From assembly GCF_038003045.1 (NCBI RefSeq), contig NZ_JBBOOK010000001.1:1116001-1180000 (forward strand): a stretch of DNA of 64,000 nucleotides. Reading direction: 5' to 3'. The notes beneath the pieces were generated by a model that did not search any database, was not told the DNA's origin, and worked only from the letters and a program-made list of their open reading frames with translations. The DNA is from Sporosarcina sp. FSL W7-1349. GTDB taxonomy: Bacteria > Bacillota > Bacilli > Bacillales_A > Planococcaceae. Every line of letters starts with the position of its first letter. Position 1 is the first letter of the stretch. Positions 46,271 through 57,099 of the stretch are shown one piece after another. The translations under genes were made by a program, and so were the position numbers.

Positions 46271-47737
46271 TTATTTCGTATTCGCAATGGCGGCGGCCAT
46301 CCGATCAATGACGGGAACGGTGCTCGTTTTCTGACCTTGTGTCAGAATGCTGAAGATCAGTGTTTCCCCGCCTCTCGTTTCTGCATAACCGGATAGCGCG
46401 TTGACATTTGTCAGACTGCCTGTTTTGGCAATGATATTCCCTTTCGCGGGTGCCGTTTTCATCCGGTTGCGCAATGTGCCGCCTACGAAGCGTTCATTGG
46501 CCCCCGCAACGGGCAATGCCTGGACGAAGGTGCGATACCAAGGTTTCGAACGGACGACATGAAGCAGCCCGGAAACCTGGGCAGCGGATACTTTATTCGC
46601 CGAAGAGAGTCCGGAGGCATCCTCGATCTTCCATTGCGCACGATCCAGGCCGCTCGCTTCCACAAATTCGCGCATCACTTTCAGGCCCGCGTCCCAACTG
46701 CCTTCCCCATACACTTCCCTGCCCATTGTTTTTGCCAGCATTTCGGCATGCGTATTATTGCTCAACTTCATAAAAGGCACTAGCAGATCCTTGAGTGCCA
46801 TGGAATCCCGGTGGGTCAGCAACTGCGCTGACGCAGGAACTTTTCCGCGCATGTTGGACGAGTTGACAAGGCGGATCCCTTTTGCTGTCAATGATTGTTT
46901 GAATTCGTGCAAAGTATAGGCCGTCGGATTGGATACAGCGACCCACTCTTTTCTGCCGCTTGAACCAATCGGGGCATTGCCCGTGATGTAAATCGTGTTC
47001 GTGCCATGTTTGCGATAAATCCGCAATGTATTGGAATTGCCTTTCGCCACTGTCTTCGATTGATTAACGATATTGACGAATTTGGTCGCCGGCGCTAAGG
47101 TGACTTTGGCTTTCTGCCCGCGCCGCGTAGGCTTGGCCTCGACGATGATGGAGCCGGCATCATAATCGCGATCGGGCGATAGAGTTAAGGCGGACACTTG
47201 TGCTGCAAAGGAGTACGTCTCCTGATTTTTCGTGACACTTGGCGATAGCCGGACCGTATCGAAAAAGCTGTCATCCCCTACTAGATTCCCTTCGATCCGC
47301 TTGATGCCTTGACTGGCCAGTCGGGAAGCAAATAAATCAAGATCCTTTTTCATTAAAGTCGGGTCGCCCATGCCTCGTAAATAGACGTTTCCGCGGAGGA
47401 TCCCGTTCGTGACAGTCCCGTCGGTCAGCACGTCGGTCCGGAACCGATAGTCTTCACCCAGCGTCTCCAGCGCGGCTGCTGCGGCGAGGAGCTTTTGGTT
47501 CGAAGCCGGTGTGATTCCCCTGTCCGCTTGATATTGATATACGATTTCCCCGGTGGATGCTTTTCGGATGACGATGCTGCTCATTGAATTCTTTAGACGC
47601 GAATCCGACAGGAGCTGATTCATCGATTTTTCCAATTCTCCATACGAGGTGGCTGCTTCAGCAGTCAGTGGTAAAACTTGCGACGAAATGAGTAGGAAAA
47701 GAGACAAGATTGCAATGGTGAGTTTACGTCGGGTCAC
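46271..47737 (-). CDS. dacC: D-alanyl-D-alanine carboxypeptidase/endopeptidase DacC (S13, PBP4-type)
   Basis: A 488-residue secreted S13-family PBP. Signal peptide ends near LTAEAATS. Catalytic motifs: SNQK in GITPASNQKLLAAAAALETL, SNN in LSNNTHAEMLAKTM, and KTG in IIAKTGSLTNVNAL. The insert between the first two motifs is typical for the family. It cleaves D-Ala-D-Ala or muropeptide cross-links. It is monocistronic and in Bacillus is often active in late growth or sporulation. Confidence 0.92.
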   Translation of the reverse strand: MTRRKLTIAILSLFLLISSQVLPLTAEAATSYGELEKSMNQLLSDSRLKNSMSSIVIRKASTGEIVYQYQADRGITPASNQKLLAAAAALETLGEDYRFRTDVLTDGTVTNGILRGNVYLRGMGDPTLMKKDLDLFASRLASQGIKRIEGNLVGDDSFFDTVRLSPSVTKNQETYSFAAQVSALTLSPDRDYDAGSIIVEAKPTRRGQKAKVTLAPATKFVNIVNQSKTVAKGNSNTLRIYRKHGTNTIYITGNAPIGSSGRKEWVAVSNPTAYTLHEFKQSLTAKGIRLVNSSNMRGKVPASAQLLTHRDSMALKDLLVPFMKLSNNTHAEMLAKTMGREVYGEGSWDAGLKVMREFVEASGLDRAQWKIEDASGLSSANKVSAAQVSGLLHVVRSKPWYRTFVQALPVAGANERFVGGTLRNRMKTAPAKGNIIAKTGSLTNVNALSGYAETRGGETLIFSILTQGQKTSTVPVIDRMAAAIANTK

Positions 47738-47882
47738 ACTTGGTCCTCCTTCATAGATTCAATGTAGCTACTAGTCTACCATGGTTTACTAATCATTAAA
47801 ATAGTATTTGAGTTTTACAAATTGACTGATGATTATGCTATCCTTTATAGGAGACTTTTCAATGACAGGAGATGGGGATCCT

Positions 47883-48842
47883 ATGAGAACAATTCAATCG
47901 GTAATACTGATCGGACTTGGTGCAATCGGAGCTGCGTATGGCAGCAGACTACATAAAACACTTGGTGAACGGCACACCGTCATTGCCAATGAAGAACGGA
48001 TCAGACGATATTCCAAAACAGGCATCGATGTCGAAGGAGAACCGTTCCACTTCCATTTTACGAAACCTGATGCAGAAGCGGCTCCTGCCGACCTCATCCT
48101 AATTGCAGTGAAAAACGCGGAATTGCAAGAAGCGATCCGCGATATGAAACACCATGTCGGACCCAAAACAATTCTCCTTCCACTGCTGAACGGCATTTCG
48201 AGTGAAGAAGAGCTTGCTGCAGTATATCCCGACAACCCGATCCTTTATAGCATGTGCGTCGGAATTGATGCCATCCGCTCGGGAAATCAAGTGCGGTTTT
48301 CCAACATCGGGAAGATTTGCTTCGGTGAAAAGGACAAGACGGTATCGGATCATGTGAAAGCGGTCATGGAATTGTTTGACCGTTCCGAAATCCCGTACGA
48401 AGTCCCGGAAGATATTTGGAGAACGCTCTGGTGGAAATTCATGTTCAATGTCGGTATCAATCAAACCTCCGCCGTCTTGCGCGCGCCGTATAAAGTGTTC
48501 CAAAACGTGTCGGCCGCCCATCAATGGATGGAAGCCGCTATGTATGAAGTGGTGGAGTTGTCCAAAAAAGCGGGAGTCCATTTGACGGAAGAGGATGTCC
48601 ATTCCTTCCGCCCTATCTTGGCAAAATTGGCGCCGGACGGGAAAACCTCAATGTTGCAAGATGTCGACGCCGGACGGAAGACGGAAGTGGAATACTTCGC
48701 CGGAAAAGTATGCGAACTCGGCAAGAAGTACGGCGTGCCGACACCGATCAATGATCAACTGCTCCAGATGATTCCCATCATTGAAGCCATCAATAACACA
48801 GAATTGGATAAAACCGAAGAAAAAATCACCTATTTAGTGTAG
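47883..48842 (+). CDS. panE: 2-dehydropantoate 2-reductase (ketopantoate reductase family)
   Basis: A 319-residue NADPH-dependent reductase. The Rossmann motif ILIGLGAIGAAYGSRL is at the N-terminus and conserved catalytic Lys and Asn/Glu are seen in VKNAELQEAI, RTLWWKFMFNVGINQTSAVL and GRKTEVEYFAGKV. It may act in pantothenate (CoA) synthesis. Several paralogues of the family exist, so the role is likely but not certain. Start at 47883, with GGAGATGGGG upstream. Confidence 0.85.
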   Translation: MRTIQSVILIGLGAIGAAYGSRLHKTLGERHTVIANEERIRRYSKTGIDVEGEPFHFHFTKPDAEAAPADLILIAVKNAELQEAIRDMKHHVGPKTILLPLLNGISSEEELAAVYPDNPILYSMCVGIDAIRSGNQVRFSNIGKICFGEKDKTVSDHVKAVMELFDRSEIPYEVPEDIWRTLWWKFMFNVGINQTSAVLRAPYKVFQNVSAAHQWMEAAMYEVVELSKKAGVHLTEEDVHSFRPILAKLAPDGKTSMLQDVDAGRKTEVEYFAGKVCELGKKYGVPTPINDQLLQMIPIIEAINNTELDKTEEKITYLV

Positions 48843-48847
48843 GCACG

Positions 48848-48885
48848 AAAAGAGACCGCAATCCGGTGGGATTGCGGTCTCTTTT
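48848..48885. terminator. Bidirectional terminator between panE and the acyl-CoA ligase
   Basis: AAAAGAGACCGCAATCC pairs perfectly with GGATTGCGGTCTCTTTT around GGTG. Confidence 0.95.
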
Positions 48886-50423
48886 CAGATTTTGCTCTGT
48901 TCCTTTTCCCAATATTCGTCACGCAAGCTCGTTTTCAGTATTTTGCCGGATGGATTCCGCGGCAATTCTGGCAGGAAGCTGACCGACTTCGGCTTTTTGT
49001 AGCCCGCCATTTTCCCTTCGCAAAAATCGATGACGTCCTGTTCCGTCAATGCCGCTCCCTCGCGAAGGACGACGATTGCTTTGACCGCCTCTCCCCAAAC
49101 CGGATGGGGGACTCCGATGACCGCCGCTTCAATGATATCCGGATGCGTATAGAGCACCTCTTCGATATCCCTCGGATAAATATTGACCCCGCCGCTGATG
49201 AGCATGTCCTTCTTCCGGTCTACAATATAATAGAAACCTTCCTCATCCTGCATCGCCATATCGCCAACGGAAAAATACCCTTGGTAGAAGGACGCTTGCG
49301 TGTCTTCCGGATTCCTATAATATTCGTCAAGCAAATACGGCCCTTTAAAATAAAGTTCGCCGATTTCTCCAGGCTTCACCGGTTCTTTATTCTCATCGAG
49401 GATGAGGCAGTCGACTAACGGGAACGGATGCCCGACACTGCGTTCTTTGTTTTCGATGTCTTTCGGTTTAATATTCAATGTGATAGCGGATTCCGTGGAT
49501 CCGTAAAATTCATGGAGATCGACGCCCGGGAAAAATGCCAAAATGTCTTCTTTCGATTTCGTCGCAAGCGGCGAACCGGCCGAAATGAGGACACGGATGG
49601 AAGACAGGTCGTATTTCGCCTTCACTTCCTCCTTGACGTTGGTGATGAAACTGTACATCGTTGGGGCCAGGAATGCGTTCGTTATGTGATATTTTTCAAT
49701 ATCCGAAAGGACTTGTTCCGCCTCGAACGTTTCATGGATGACGAGCGTTCCTCCGACGATGAGCTGCATGACGAGGAAAATCCATGGGGCGGCATGGTAG
49801 ATCGGACCCGCGACGAGATGGACATCCGACTCGTCGATTTTATATTCATAGGCAGCCGCCATCCCGGTCAAAACCCGGGACCGTTGGGAAATGACAACCC
49901 CTTTCGGCTTTCCGGTCGTGCCGGACGTATAGCCGATATAGAATGTATCTTTCTCATCCACTTCCGCTTCCGGTTCCTCGTCGGACGCCGACTGAATCGT
50001 TGTTTCATAATCCAGTCGCCCCTCGGTGGACGTGCCACCGACGACAAGAATAGTGTCCATCTCCCCGACCGTTTGGATGGAATCCAGTTCACTTTCATAT
50101 TCAGCCGTCACAATGAGGCCCCGGCTATCGGAGTTTTGAAGAATATATTCAATTTCCCGTCCGACCAAACGGTAATTCATCGGGACAATGACAACCCCAA
50201 TTTTGGAAAGACCTGCGATCATGTCGACATAGGCGGCATTGTTTTTCATCAATACAGCCACTTTATCCCCTTTTTCATAGCCGCGTGACCGAAATGTATT
50301 CGCCAGCCGATTCGCCCGTTCGTTCAGTTGCCTGTACGAGGTTGTCTTGCCTTGAAAGATTACAGCCGGTTTATCCCCAAATTTCAATGCGTTTTGTCTG
50401 ATCATATTCCCTACTGTCAACAT
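48885..50423 (-). CDS. Acyl-CoA synthetase (AMP-forming, fatty-acid ligase type)
   Basis: A 512-residue ANL-family ligase. The P-loop YTSGTTGKPKGVVIS, the A5 motif LHEFYGSTE, YFSVGDMAMQDEEGFYYIVDRKKDMLISGGVNIYP (A7-A8) and the A10 motif PRNPSGKILKTSL with the catalytic Lys are all present. It activates a carboxylic acid, probably a fatty acid, to its CoA thioester. Context with pha and CoA-transferase genes suggests acyl-CoA supply, but chain length is not readable. Confidence 0.88.
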   Translation of the reverse strand: MLTVGNMIRQNALKFGDKPAVIFQGKTTSYRQLNERANRLANTFRSRGYEKGDKVAVLMKNNAAYVDMIAGLSKIGVVIVPMNYRLVGREIEYILQNSDSRGLIVTAEYESELDSIQTVGEMDTILVVGGTSTEGRLDYETTIQSASDEEPEAEVDEKDTFYIGYTSGTTGKPKGVVISQRSRVLTGMAAAYEYKIDESDVHLVAGPIYHAAPWIFLVMQLIVGGTLVIHETFEAEQVLSDIEKYHITNAFLAPTMYSFITNVKEEVKAKYDLSSIRVLISAGSPLATKSKEDILAFFPGVDLHEFYGSTESAITLNIKPKDIENKERSVGHPFPLVDCLILDENKEPVKPGEIGELYFKGPYLLDEYYRNPEDTQASFYQGYFSVGDMAMQDEEGFYYIVDRKKDMLISGGVNIYPRDIEEVLYTHPDIIEAAVIGVPHPVWGEAVKAIVVLREGAALTEQDVIDFCEGKMAGYKKPKSVSFLPELPRNPSGKILKTSLRDEYWEKEQSKI

Positions 50424-50520
50424 TTCTATTCCCTCCCTATTTTACTAGGCTCTCTTTCATCCTATCAAAATACTTCGTGAATAGGTAATGATTTCTGAAC
50501 TTTTCGGGAATACAATGCTG

Positions 50521-50976
50521 TCATTTGGTGAACATCAAATCTTTCGGATCATGGCCTTTGAATTTGACCTTGACGCTCGCTTTCTCGAAATCCGATATCT
50601 CAAACGCCTCCGTCACCTGTTTGATTATATCCAGGTCATCGGTTTCCGGATCGATGGACATGTCAGGGAAAATCTCATTCAATTTTTTTAACGCTTTGTT
50701 CCCACGTACATAGATATTTTCAATTTTATTCAAATAATTCGCCTCGGTATGAACACGGCCTTCCTTATACATCGCCTGGATGGCCTCCTTCTTATCTTTA
50801 GTATCCACAGAGAAGACGAACTCGGTGAATCCGTACAAACTGCCGTTCGGTTCGTCCGAAATATCTTCCCCTTCCGGCCCTTTCGTCACGATGTTTTTAT
50901 TCTGACAAGCAGCAAGCAGGCATAGGATCACGATGAGCGAAGCGATGAAAAAGCCTTTCCGGCGCAAATGAATCAT
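50521..50976 (-). CDS. YusW-like lipoprotein
   Basis: A 151-residue lipoprotein with lipobox CLLAACQN. The remainder looks like a YusW-type domain: YGFTEFVFSVDTKDKKEAIQ, then GNKALKKLNEIFPDMSIDPET and VTEAFEISDFEKASVKVKF. Function is unknown. It is a single gene. Confidence 0.65.
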   Translation of the reverse strand: MIHLRRKGFFIASLIVILCLLAACQNKNIVTKGPEGEDISDEPNGSLYGFTEFVFSVDTKDKKEAIQAMYKEGRVHTEANYLNKIENIYVRGNKALKKLNEIFPDMSIDPETDDLDIIKQVTEAFEISDFEKASVKVKFKGHDPKDLMFTK

Positions 50977-51109
50977 CCTCTCTTTCTAGCATGATTATTT
51001 TGACCGTTTTCAGCTCTGTTTATACGTAGTCGCCTACGGATTGAGGTTGGCTCTCTTTTCTTGGACAGGGGGACATTGTATACTTTGGGAAAGGAGAGGT
51101 GACGTTGTC

Positions 51110-51874
51110 ATGTGTTTGATCAATTTTCATTTCCAGGACCACCCGATCTATCGGTTGATCGTGGCAGCGAATCGAGATGAGTTTTACGAAAGGCCGACTG
51201 CCCCGGCTCATTTTTGGGAAGATCAACCCCAACTGTTGGCAGGCAGGGATTTATCCCAAAAAGGAACATGGCTCGGCATCGCGAAGAACGGGCGTTTCGC
51301 TGCTTTGACCAACTACCGGGATGTGCAGCAACAAAGGCATGACGTCCGGTCGCGCGGTGAAATTGTGACAGACTTCCTCAATTCTGACGTGCCGTCCGCG
51401 GAATTCCTAGGTTCGTTGCAGGAGAAGCGGGAGCAGTATGCGGGGTTCAACGTGATCGTCGGCACGCCGGAAGAATTGATGTATTACTCGAACATCCAAA
51501 ATGAAGTTACGGTAATCACCCCGGGGACCCATGGGTTGAGCAACCATTTCCTCGATACGCCGTGGCCTAAAGTCGTAAAGGGGAAGGCGGGGGTCCGAGG
51601 GCTGGCTGAACAAAACAGCGCCATCCACCCGGATCGATTGTTCGACGTACTGGCCAACGCCGAGCCGTTCCCGGGCGAACAACTCCCCGATACAGGAGTC
51701 GGCGGAGAATTGGAACGGGTCCTCTCTTCCCTTTTCATCCGGTCGGAAGGGTACGGCACCCGCTCCTCCACCGTCCTGCTCGTCGATCATGAAAACAACG
51801 TCACCTTCGTGGAACGGACCTATCGCGACGGCGAGTTTGCAGGAGATCGTACATTCACTTTTCAGATTGAGTGA
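51110..51874 (+). CDS. NRDE family protein (TANGO2-like)
   Basis: A 254-residue NRDE-domain protein: Cys2 start MCLINFHF, the defining VAANRDEFYERPTAPAHFW, GRDLSQKGTWLGIAKNGRFAALTNYR, and SNHFLDTPWPKVVKGK. It belongs to an N-terminal-Cys hydrolase-like superfamily; members in animals (TANGO2) are linked to lipid/haem metabolism. The bacterial role is not established. The ATG at 51110 follows AAAGGAGAGG; the frame is open to 51041. Confidence 0.85.
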   Translation: MCLINFHFQDHPIYRLIVAANRDEFYERPTAPAHFWEDQPQLLAGRDLSQKGTWLGIAKNGRFAALTNYRDVQQQRHDVRSRGEIVTDFLNSDVPSAEFLGSLQEKREQYAGFNVIVGTPEELMYYSNIQNEVTVITPGTHGLSNHFLDTPWPKVVKGKAGVRGLAEQNSAIHPDRLFDVLANAEPFPGEQLPDTGVGGELERVLSSLFIRSEGYGTRSSTVLLVDHENNVTFVERTYRDGEFAGDRTFTFQIE

Positions 51875-51889
51875 TTGTGGCTGATGGGA

Positions 51890-52036
51890 TTATGAGCGCG
51901 GCACGATGATTTATGGGCGCAAAGCCCGGAACTATAAGCGTAATCCGTAAAGTTATCGTCGTGTGACACCGAGTTATGAGCGTGCAGCCCGATGGTATGG
52001 ACGCGGGGCGTAATGTTATGGGCACGTTGAAAAATC
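51890..52036. repeat. 21-bp degenerate tandem array (7 copies)
   Basis: Units start at 51890, 51911, 51932, 51953, 51974, 51995 and 52016, an exact 21-base period. The first nine positions read TTATGRGCG; positions 2-4 (TAT) and 8 (C) are invariant. The remainder drifts, with CCCG-like tails in several copies. It lies between the NRDE stop and the glpK terminator. Confidence 0.85.
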
Positions 52037-52057
52037 TGTATACCAGGATGTACACCA

Positions 52058-52112
52058 GCAAAAAGCAAGGACGGCTGGCCCACGGAAAGCGACCAGTGCC
52101 CTTGCTTTTTGC
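52058..52112. terminator. Terminator after glpK
   Basis: GCAAAAAGCAAGG pairs with CCTTGCTTTTTGC with nested CTGG/CCAG pairing. Confidence 0.85.
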
Positions 52113-52156
52113 GTGTTTACTGGAAAAACCTACTTTCTAAACAGCCCCTAGTTCTT

Positions 52157-53647
<1,491 letters not shown>

Positions 53648-53668
53648 TCAGCACCCCTCTTTCCAACA

Positions 53669-54853
53669 TTAACTGAAGACCCCTTTTTCTTTCCATTCCC
53701 CGATCTGCTCGGCAGTGAACCCACGGGCAAGCAAAATCGATTCCGTATGTTCCCCCAACCCCGCACCTATATGGGAGTATATGGGCTGTGCAGTTGAGAA
53801 TTTGATCGGCGAGGCGATTTGCCGCTGGGTCGTTCCGTCCGCTTTCGGCACTTCGACGATCATTTGGCGCGCTTGAATCTGTGGATGTTCGGTCGCTTCC
53901 GCGAATGAAAGGACAGGTTCTACGCACCCTTCAAAATCTTCATTGAAAATGCCGAGCCACTCCTCATAATTTTTCGACAGAAATACATCTTTGACCTTTT
54001 GCTTAAACGCTTGCTGGTCCGCCACTTTCACACTGAGCGCCATTTCAAATGAATCCGGAATTTCCAGCGCCTCGCAAAACAGCTTTAAGAATTGGGGTTC
54101 CAAACTTCCTACCGCAAAGAATCGGCCATCCGCCGTCTCGTAATAATCATAGAAGATACCGCCATTCAGCATTAATTCTTCCGGTTTCGGCTCCGCCTCT
54201 CCCACCAAATACCCCGGACCATACATCGCGTTCAATGAAAACGCAGTGTCCGTCATGCTGACATCGACATATTGCCCTTCGCCCGTTTTCTCCCGGTGCA
54301 GGGCGGCTGCCAAAATGCCGATCACAGAATGGAGCGATCCGCCTGCGACATCCGCGATTTGAATGCCCATTGTCGGGGGCACTCCTTCTTTCCTTCGCGA
54401 ATAATCCATGACACCGGAAAGGGCGAGGAAATTATTGTCATGACCCGGTCGATTGCGATAAGGTCCCGTCTGTCCAAATCCCGTCAACGAACAATAGATT
54501 AATCGGGGATTGATCTTCCGCAACGCTTCGTAATCCAACCCGAGGCGTTCCATCACACCCGGACGGAATTGCTCTATGATAATATCATACTCTTGCAGCA
54601 AAGCATGGATGATTTCCTTCGACTCATCCAGTTTCAAATTCAATGTCATCGACTTCTTCGACCGATTCAAATGGCCATGTGTCGCGGAAGTACCCTCCTC
54701 GTCAACCGGAGGCATGCTGCGGACCAAATCTTGCCGCGTTGCCGATTCAATACGGATTACATCCGCCCCCAGATCGGCCAGCATCATCGTCGCATACGGT
54801 CCCGGCAACAACGTAGAAAAATCCAAAATCTTCAATCCCGCCAACAAACTCAT
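53669..54853 (-). CDS. CoA transferase, CaiB/BaiF family (class III)
   Basis: A 394-residue class III CoA transferase: LKILDFSTLLPGPYATMMLADLGADVIRIE at the N-terminus, the catalytic Asp in RPGHDNNFLALSGVMDYS and GGSLHSVIGILAAALHREKTGEGQYVDVSM. It moves CoA between carboxylic acids; substrate unknown. Start at 54853 is set by the conserved MSLLAGL; upstream frame opens at 54889. It precedes glpK by 21 bases but belongs with the CoA-linked genes nearby. Confidence 0.87.
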   Translation of the reverse strand: MSLLAGLKILDFSTLLPGPYATMMLADLGADVIRIESATRQDLVRSMPPVDEEGTSATHGHLNRSKKSMTLNLKLDESKEIIHALLQEYDIIIEQFRPGVMERLGLDYEALRKINPRLIYCSLTGFGQTGPYRNRPGHDNNFLALSGVMDYSRRKEGVPPTMGIQIADVAGGSLHSVIGILAAALHREKTGEGQYVDVSMTDTAFSLNAMYGPGYLVGEAEPKPEELMLNGGIFYDYYETADGRFFAVGSLEPQFLKLFCEALEIPDSFEMALSVKVADQQAFKQKVKDVFLSKNYEEWLGIFNEDFEGCVEPVLSFAEATEHPQIQARQMIVEVPKADGTTQRQIASPIKFSTAQPIYSHIGAGLGEHTESILLARGFTAEQIGEWKEKGVFS

Positions 54854-54970
54854 ATGTACCCTCTCCCATTCTCTTCCCCTTGTTTGCAATCTTTTGAATA
54901 GACTGCTTGTATACCATTTCGTTTTATTTAGACATTCTCCTTTCCATTTTCCATAATATTTTCCTCCATG

Positions 54971-55019
54971 GAAAAAAGACCATAGGCAAACTTCCGATCG
55001 GAAGTTCGACTATGGTCTG
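54971..55019 (-). terminator. Terminator after phaC
   Basis: AGACCATAG pairs with CTATGGTCT, with the nested self-complementary AACTTCCGATCGGAAGTT; TTTTTT follows on the minus strand. Confidence 0.85.
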
Positions 55020-55054
55020 CTGCCACCTTTCCCCAGGTGGCCGGTTTTGCTCTG

Positions 55055-56143
55055 TTACTGTGAATGTTTTACAAGCCATTCATCAATCAACGGATACGTT
55101 CCATTGATTGCACGGCGTCCTGTGACGACAGAGACATGACCCGTTTTCATGACATGGTACTCTTTGTTTTTGCTCGACACTTTGCCATTGATCGGCTCCG
55201 ATTGGTTCGGTGAGACGATATTGTCGAATTCGCCTGCGATGTTCAACAGGTTCGCCTTGATCTGGGATAACTCGACTTTACGGCCTCGGATGTACAATTC
55301 ATCCCGGATCAATTTATTTTCCTGATAAAATTCGCCGATCCATTGGCGGTACGCTTCACCCGGGAACGGAATTCCGTCATTCAACCACTTCTGCATGAGC
55401 ATCCAGTTATTGACGAAGCCCTCATTATCTGCTCGATCCGCCAAACTGACATACGGACCGTAGAAATTCGCAATCGGATTCAGCATTTTATTTCCAAAAT
55501 CGATCATATCATGCGGCACCATTCCAAGCGTATCGACCACTTTATCCAAATTGAAATAGCGTTTATCCAAGAAATTTGTATACAGGCCCGCGTCAGCGAA
55601 GTCGAATGGACTTGTCATCAACACCAAATTGCGGATCGGTAACTGCGGATGCAACGCAGTGAAGATTGCCGTCATCGTGCCGCCCATGCAGTAGCCGAAC
55701 ATTGTAATCTCTTTCGCGTCGGATGTCTGCAGCACTTTTTTAACGGCTCTCGGAATATAATCCAAGATGAAATCATCCAACTTCATATGGCGGTCTTCGT
55801 ATCCTGGTGTCCCCCAGTCCAACAGGTATACATCATGCCCTTGGTTTGTCAGATGTTCGATCAGGCTATTTCCCGGATACAAGTCCAGGATATACGGCTT
55901 GTTGATCAGCGCGTACACCATCAGGATCGGTATTTTATTCGTCTTTTTGACAGCCGGTTGATAGCGGTAGAGCTTCGCTTTGTTTTTCGTCCAGATGACC
56001 TCTTTCGGCGTTTGCCCCACTTGCGGTTCCGGCTCTTTCGTCAGAACCTCCGTCATCCGTTTAAAACGCGTATAACTCTTCCGTACATCTTCCGGCATGG
56101 CATCCATCCAGTTTTCCACTTCTTTTACGTTGGAATAAATCAT
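55055..56143 (-). CDS. phaC: Class IV polyhydroxyalkanoate synthase catalytic subunit PhaC
   Basis: This 362-residue alpha/beta hydrolase-fold enzyme polymerises (R)-3-hydroxyacyl-CoA. The lipase-like box is FGYCMGG with the catalytic Cys; the general-base residues are in KTGHVSVVTGRRA and the Asp in NIAGEFDNIVSP. The length and the nearby phaR identify a class IV (PhaR-dependent) synthase. The start at 56143 follows GGAGGAG. It is the last gene of phaR-phaB-phaC. Confidence 0.93.
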   Translation of the reverse strand: MIYSNVKEVENWMDAMPEDVRKSYTRFKRMTEVLTKEPEPQVGQTPKEVIWTKNKAKLYRYQPAVKKTNKIPILMVYALINKPYILDLYPGNSLIEHLTNQGHDVYLLDWGTPGYEDRHMKLDDFILDYIPRAVKKVLQTSDAKEITMFGYCMGGTMTAIFTALHPQLPIRNLVLMTSPFDFADAGLYTNFLDKRYFNLDKVVDTLGMVPHDMIDFGNKMLNPIANFYGPYVSLADRADNEGFVNNWMLMQKWLNDGIPFPGEAYRQWIGEFYQENKLIRDELYIRGRKVELSQIKANLLNIAGEFDNIVSPNQSEPINGKVSSKNKEYHVMKTGHVSVVTGRRAINGTYPLIDEWLVKHSQ

Positions 56144-56222
56144 TGTTCTCCTCCTCCACAATTCCACTGACCTCCCCTGCATGGGAAGTCTTCCCTTCTC
56201 TGCTTCTATGGATTACTTCAGA

Positions 56223-57008
56223 TTACATATAAAGCCCGCCATTCACATTGATCTGCTGGCCCGTGATATAGTCGGCTTGAGCAAGGAATAGTACGGCTTC
56301 CGCAACTTCCTCCGTTTTCCCTAAACGTTGCATCGGCACTTTCGATACGATCGAATCCAGGACGTTTTCCGGCATGGCCGCCACCATCTCCGTTGCGATG
56401 AACCCTGGGCAAATGGCATTGACCGTAATTCCACTCCGTGCCGTCTCCAATGCAAGCGACTTTGTGAAACCGAGCATTCCTGCTTTCGCAGCTGAATAGT
56501 TCGTCTGCCCGAAACCGCCGGCCTGGCCGATGATGGAACTGATGTTAATAATCCGGCCATACTTCTGTTCCAGCATATGGTTGATGACGGCCGACGTCGT
56601 ATGATACACGCTGCTGAGGTTGACGTTGATCACTTCATTCCACTCTTCTTGGGATAGTTTACGGAATGTCCGGTCGCGCGTAATACCGGCATTATTAACC
56701 AGAATATCGATTTTGCCAAAACGGCCTTTTACTTCTTTGATGAACTCTTGAACTTCCTCCGCCTTTGAAACATCGGATTGGAAGGCAAATGACGTACCAC
56801 CTTGTTCCTCAATCTCTTTTACAACGCTCTCCGCTTTTTCAAAGCCGGATACGAAATTGATGGCCACGATGGCGCCATTGCGGGCCAACTCCTTCGCAAT
56901 CGCAGCGCCGATGCCACGTGATCCCCCCGTCACGATGGCGACTTGGCCTGCTAGCGGCTTCCCAGTTTCAACTGTCTGTGTAATTTCCAATGCGTTCAAT
57001 GTCATCAT
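56223..57008 (-). CDS. phaB: Acetoacetyl-CoA reductase PhaB (SDR)
   Basis: A 261-residue short-chain dehydrogenase. The NADP-binding GGSRGIGAAIA follows an N-terminal extension of about 20 residues. The catalytic Ser-Tyr-Lys set is in ISSIIGQAGGFGQTNYSAAKAG. It reduces acetoacetyl-CoA to (R)-3-hydroxybutyryl-CoA for PhaC. The role is inferred from its place between phaR and phaC; FabG-like activity is the alternative. Confidence 0.9.
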   Translation of the reverse strand: MMTLNALEITQTVETGKPLAGQVAIVTGGSRGIGAAIAKELARNGAIVAINFVSGFEKAESVVKEIEEQGGTSFAFQSDVSKAEEVQEFIKEVKGRFGKIDILVNNAGITRDRTFRKLSQEEWNEVINVNLSSVYHTTSAVINHMLEQKYGRIINISSIIGQAGGFGQTNYSAAKAGMLGFTKSLALETARSGITVNAICPGFIATEMVAAMPENVLDSIVSKVPMQRLGKTEEVAEAVLFLAQADYITGQQINVNGGLYM

Positions 57009-57099
57009 GTAACACTTCCATTCTCTTTATTTAGTCTTAATAATGATGTCAGTGGAGCATCTGTCTTCCTGGTTGCTTGTTGCTGGCAACCAGAACCCC

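Noticed and set aside
49428-50288. 286-codon plus-strand open frame
   Set aside because: It lies antisense to the acyl-CoA ligase, whose motifs are complete; the frame is a codon-bias shadow without RBS or recognisable domain.
51041-51109. N-terminal extension of the NRDE protein
   Set aside because: The family needs Cys at position 2, reached only with the ATG at 51110, which also has the RBS.
51890-52036. CRISPR array
   Set aside because: Units are contiguous 21-mers without spacers of constant length and without identical repeats; no cas genes nearby.
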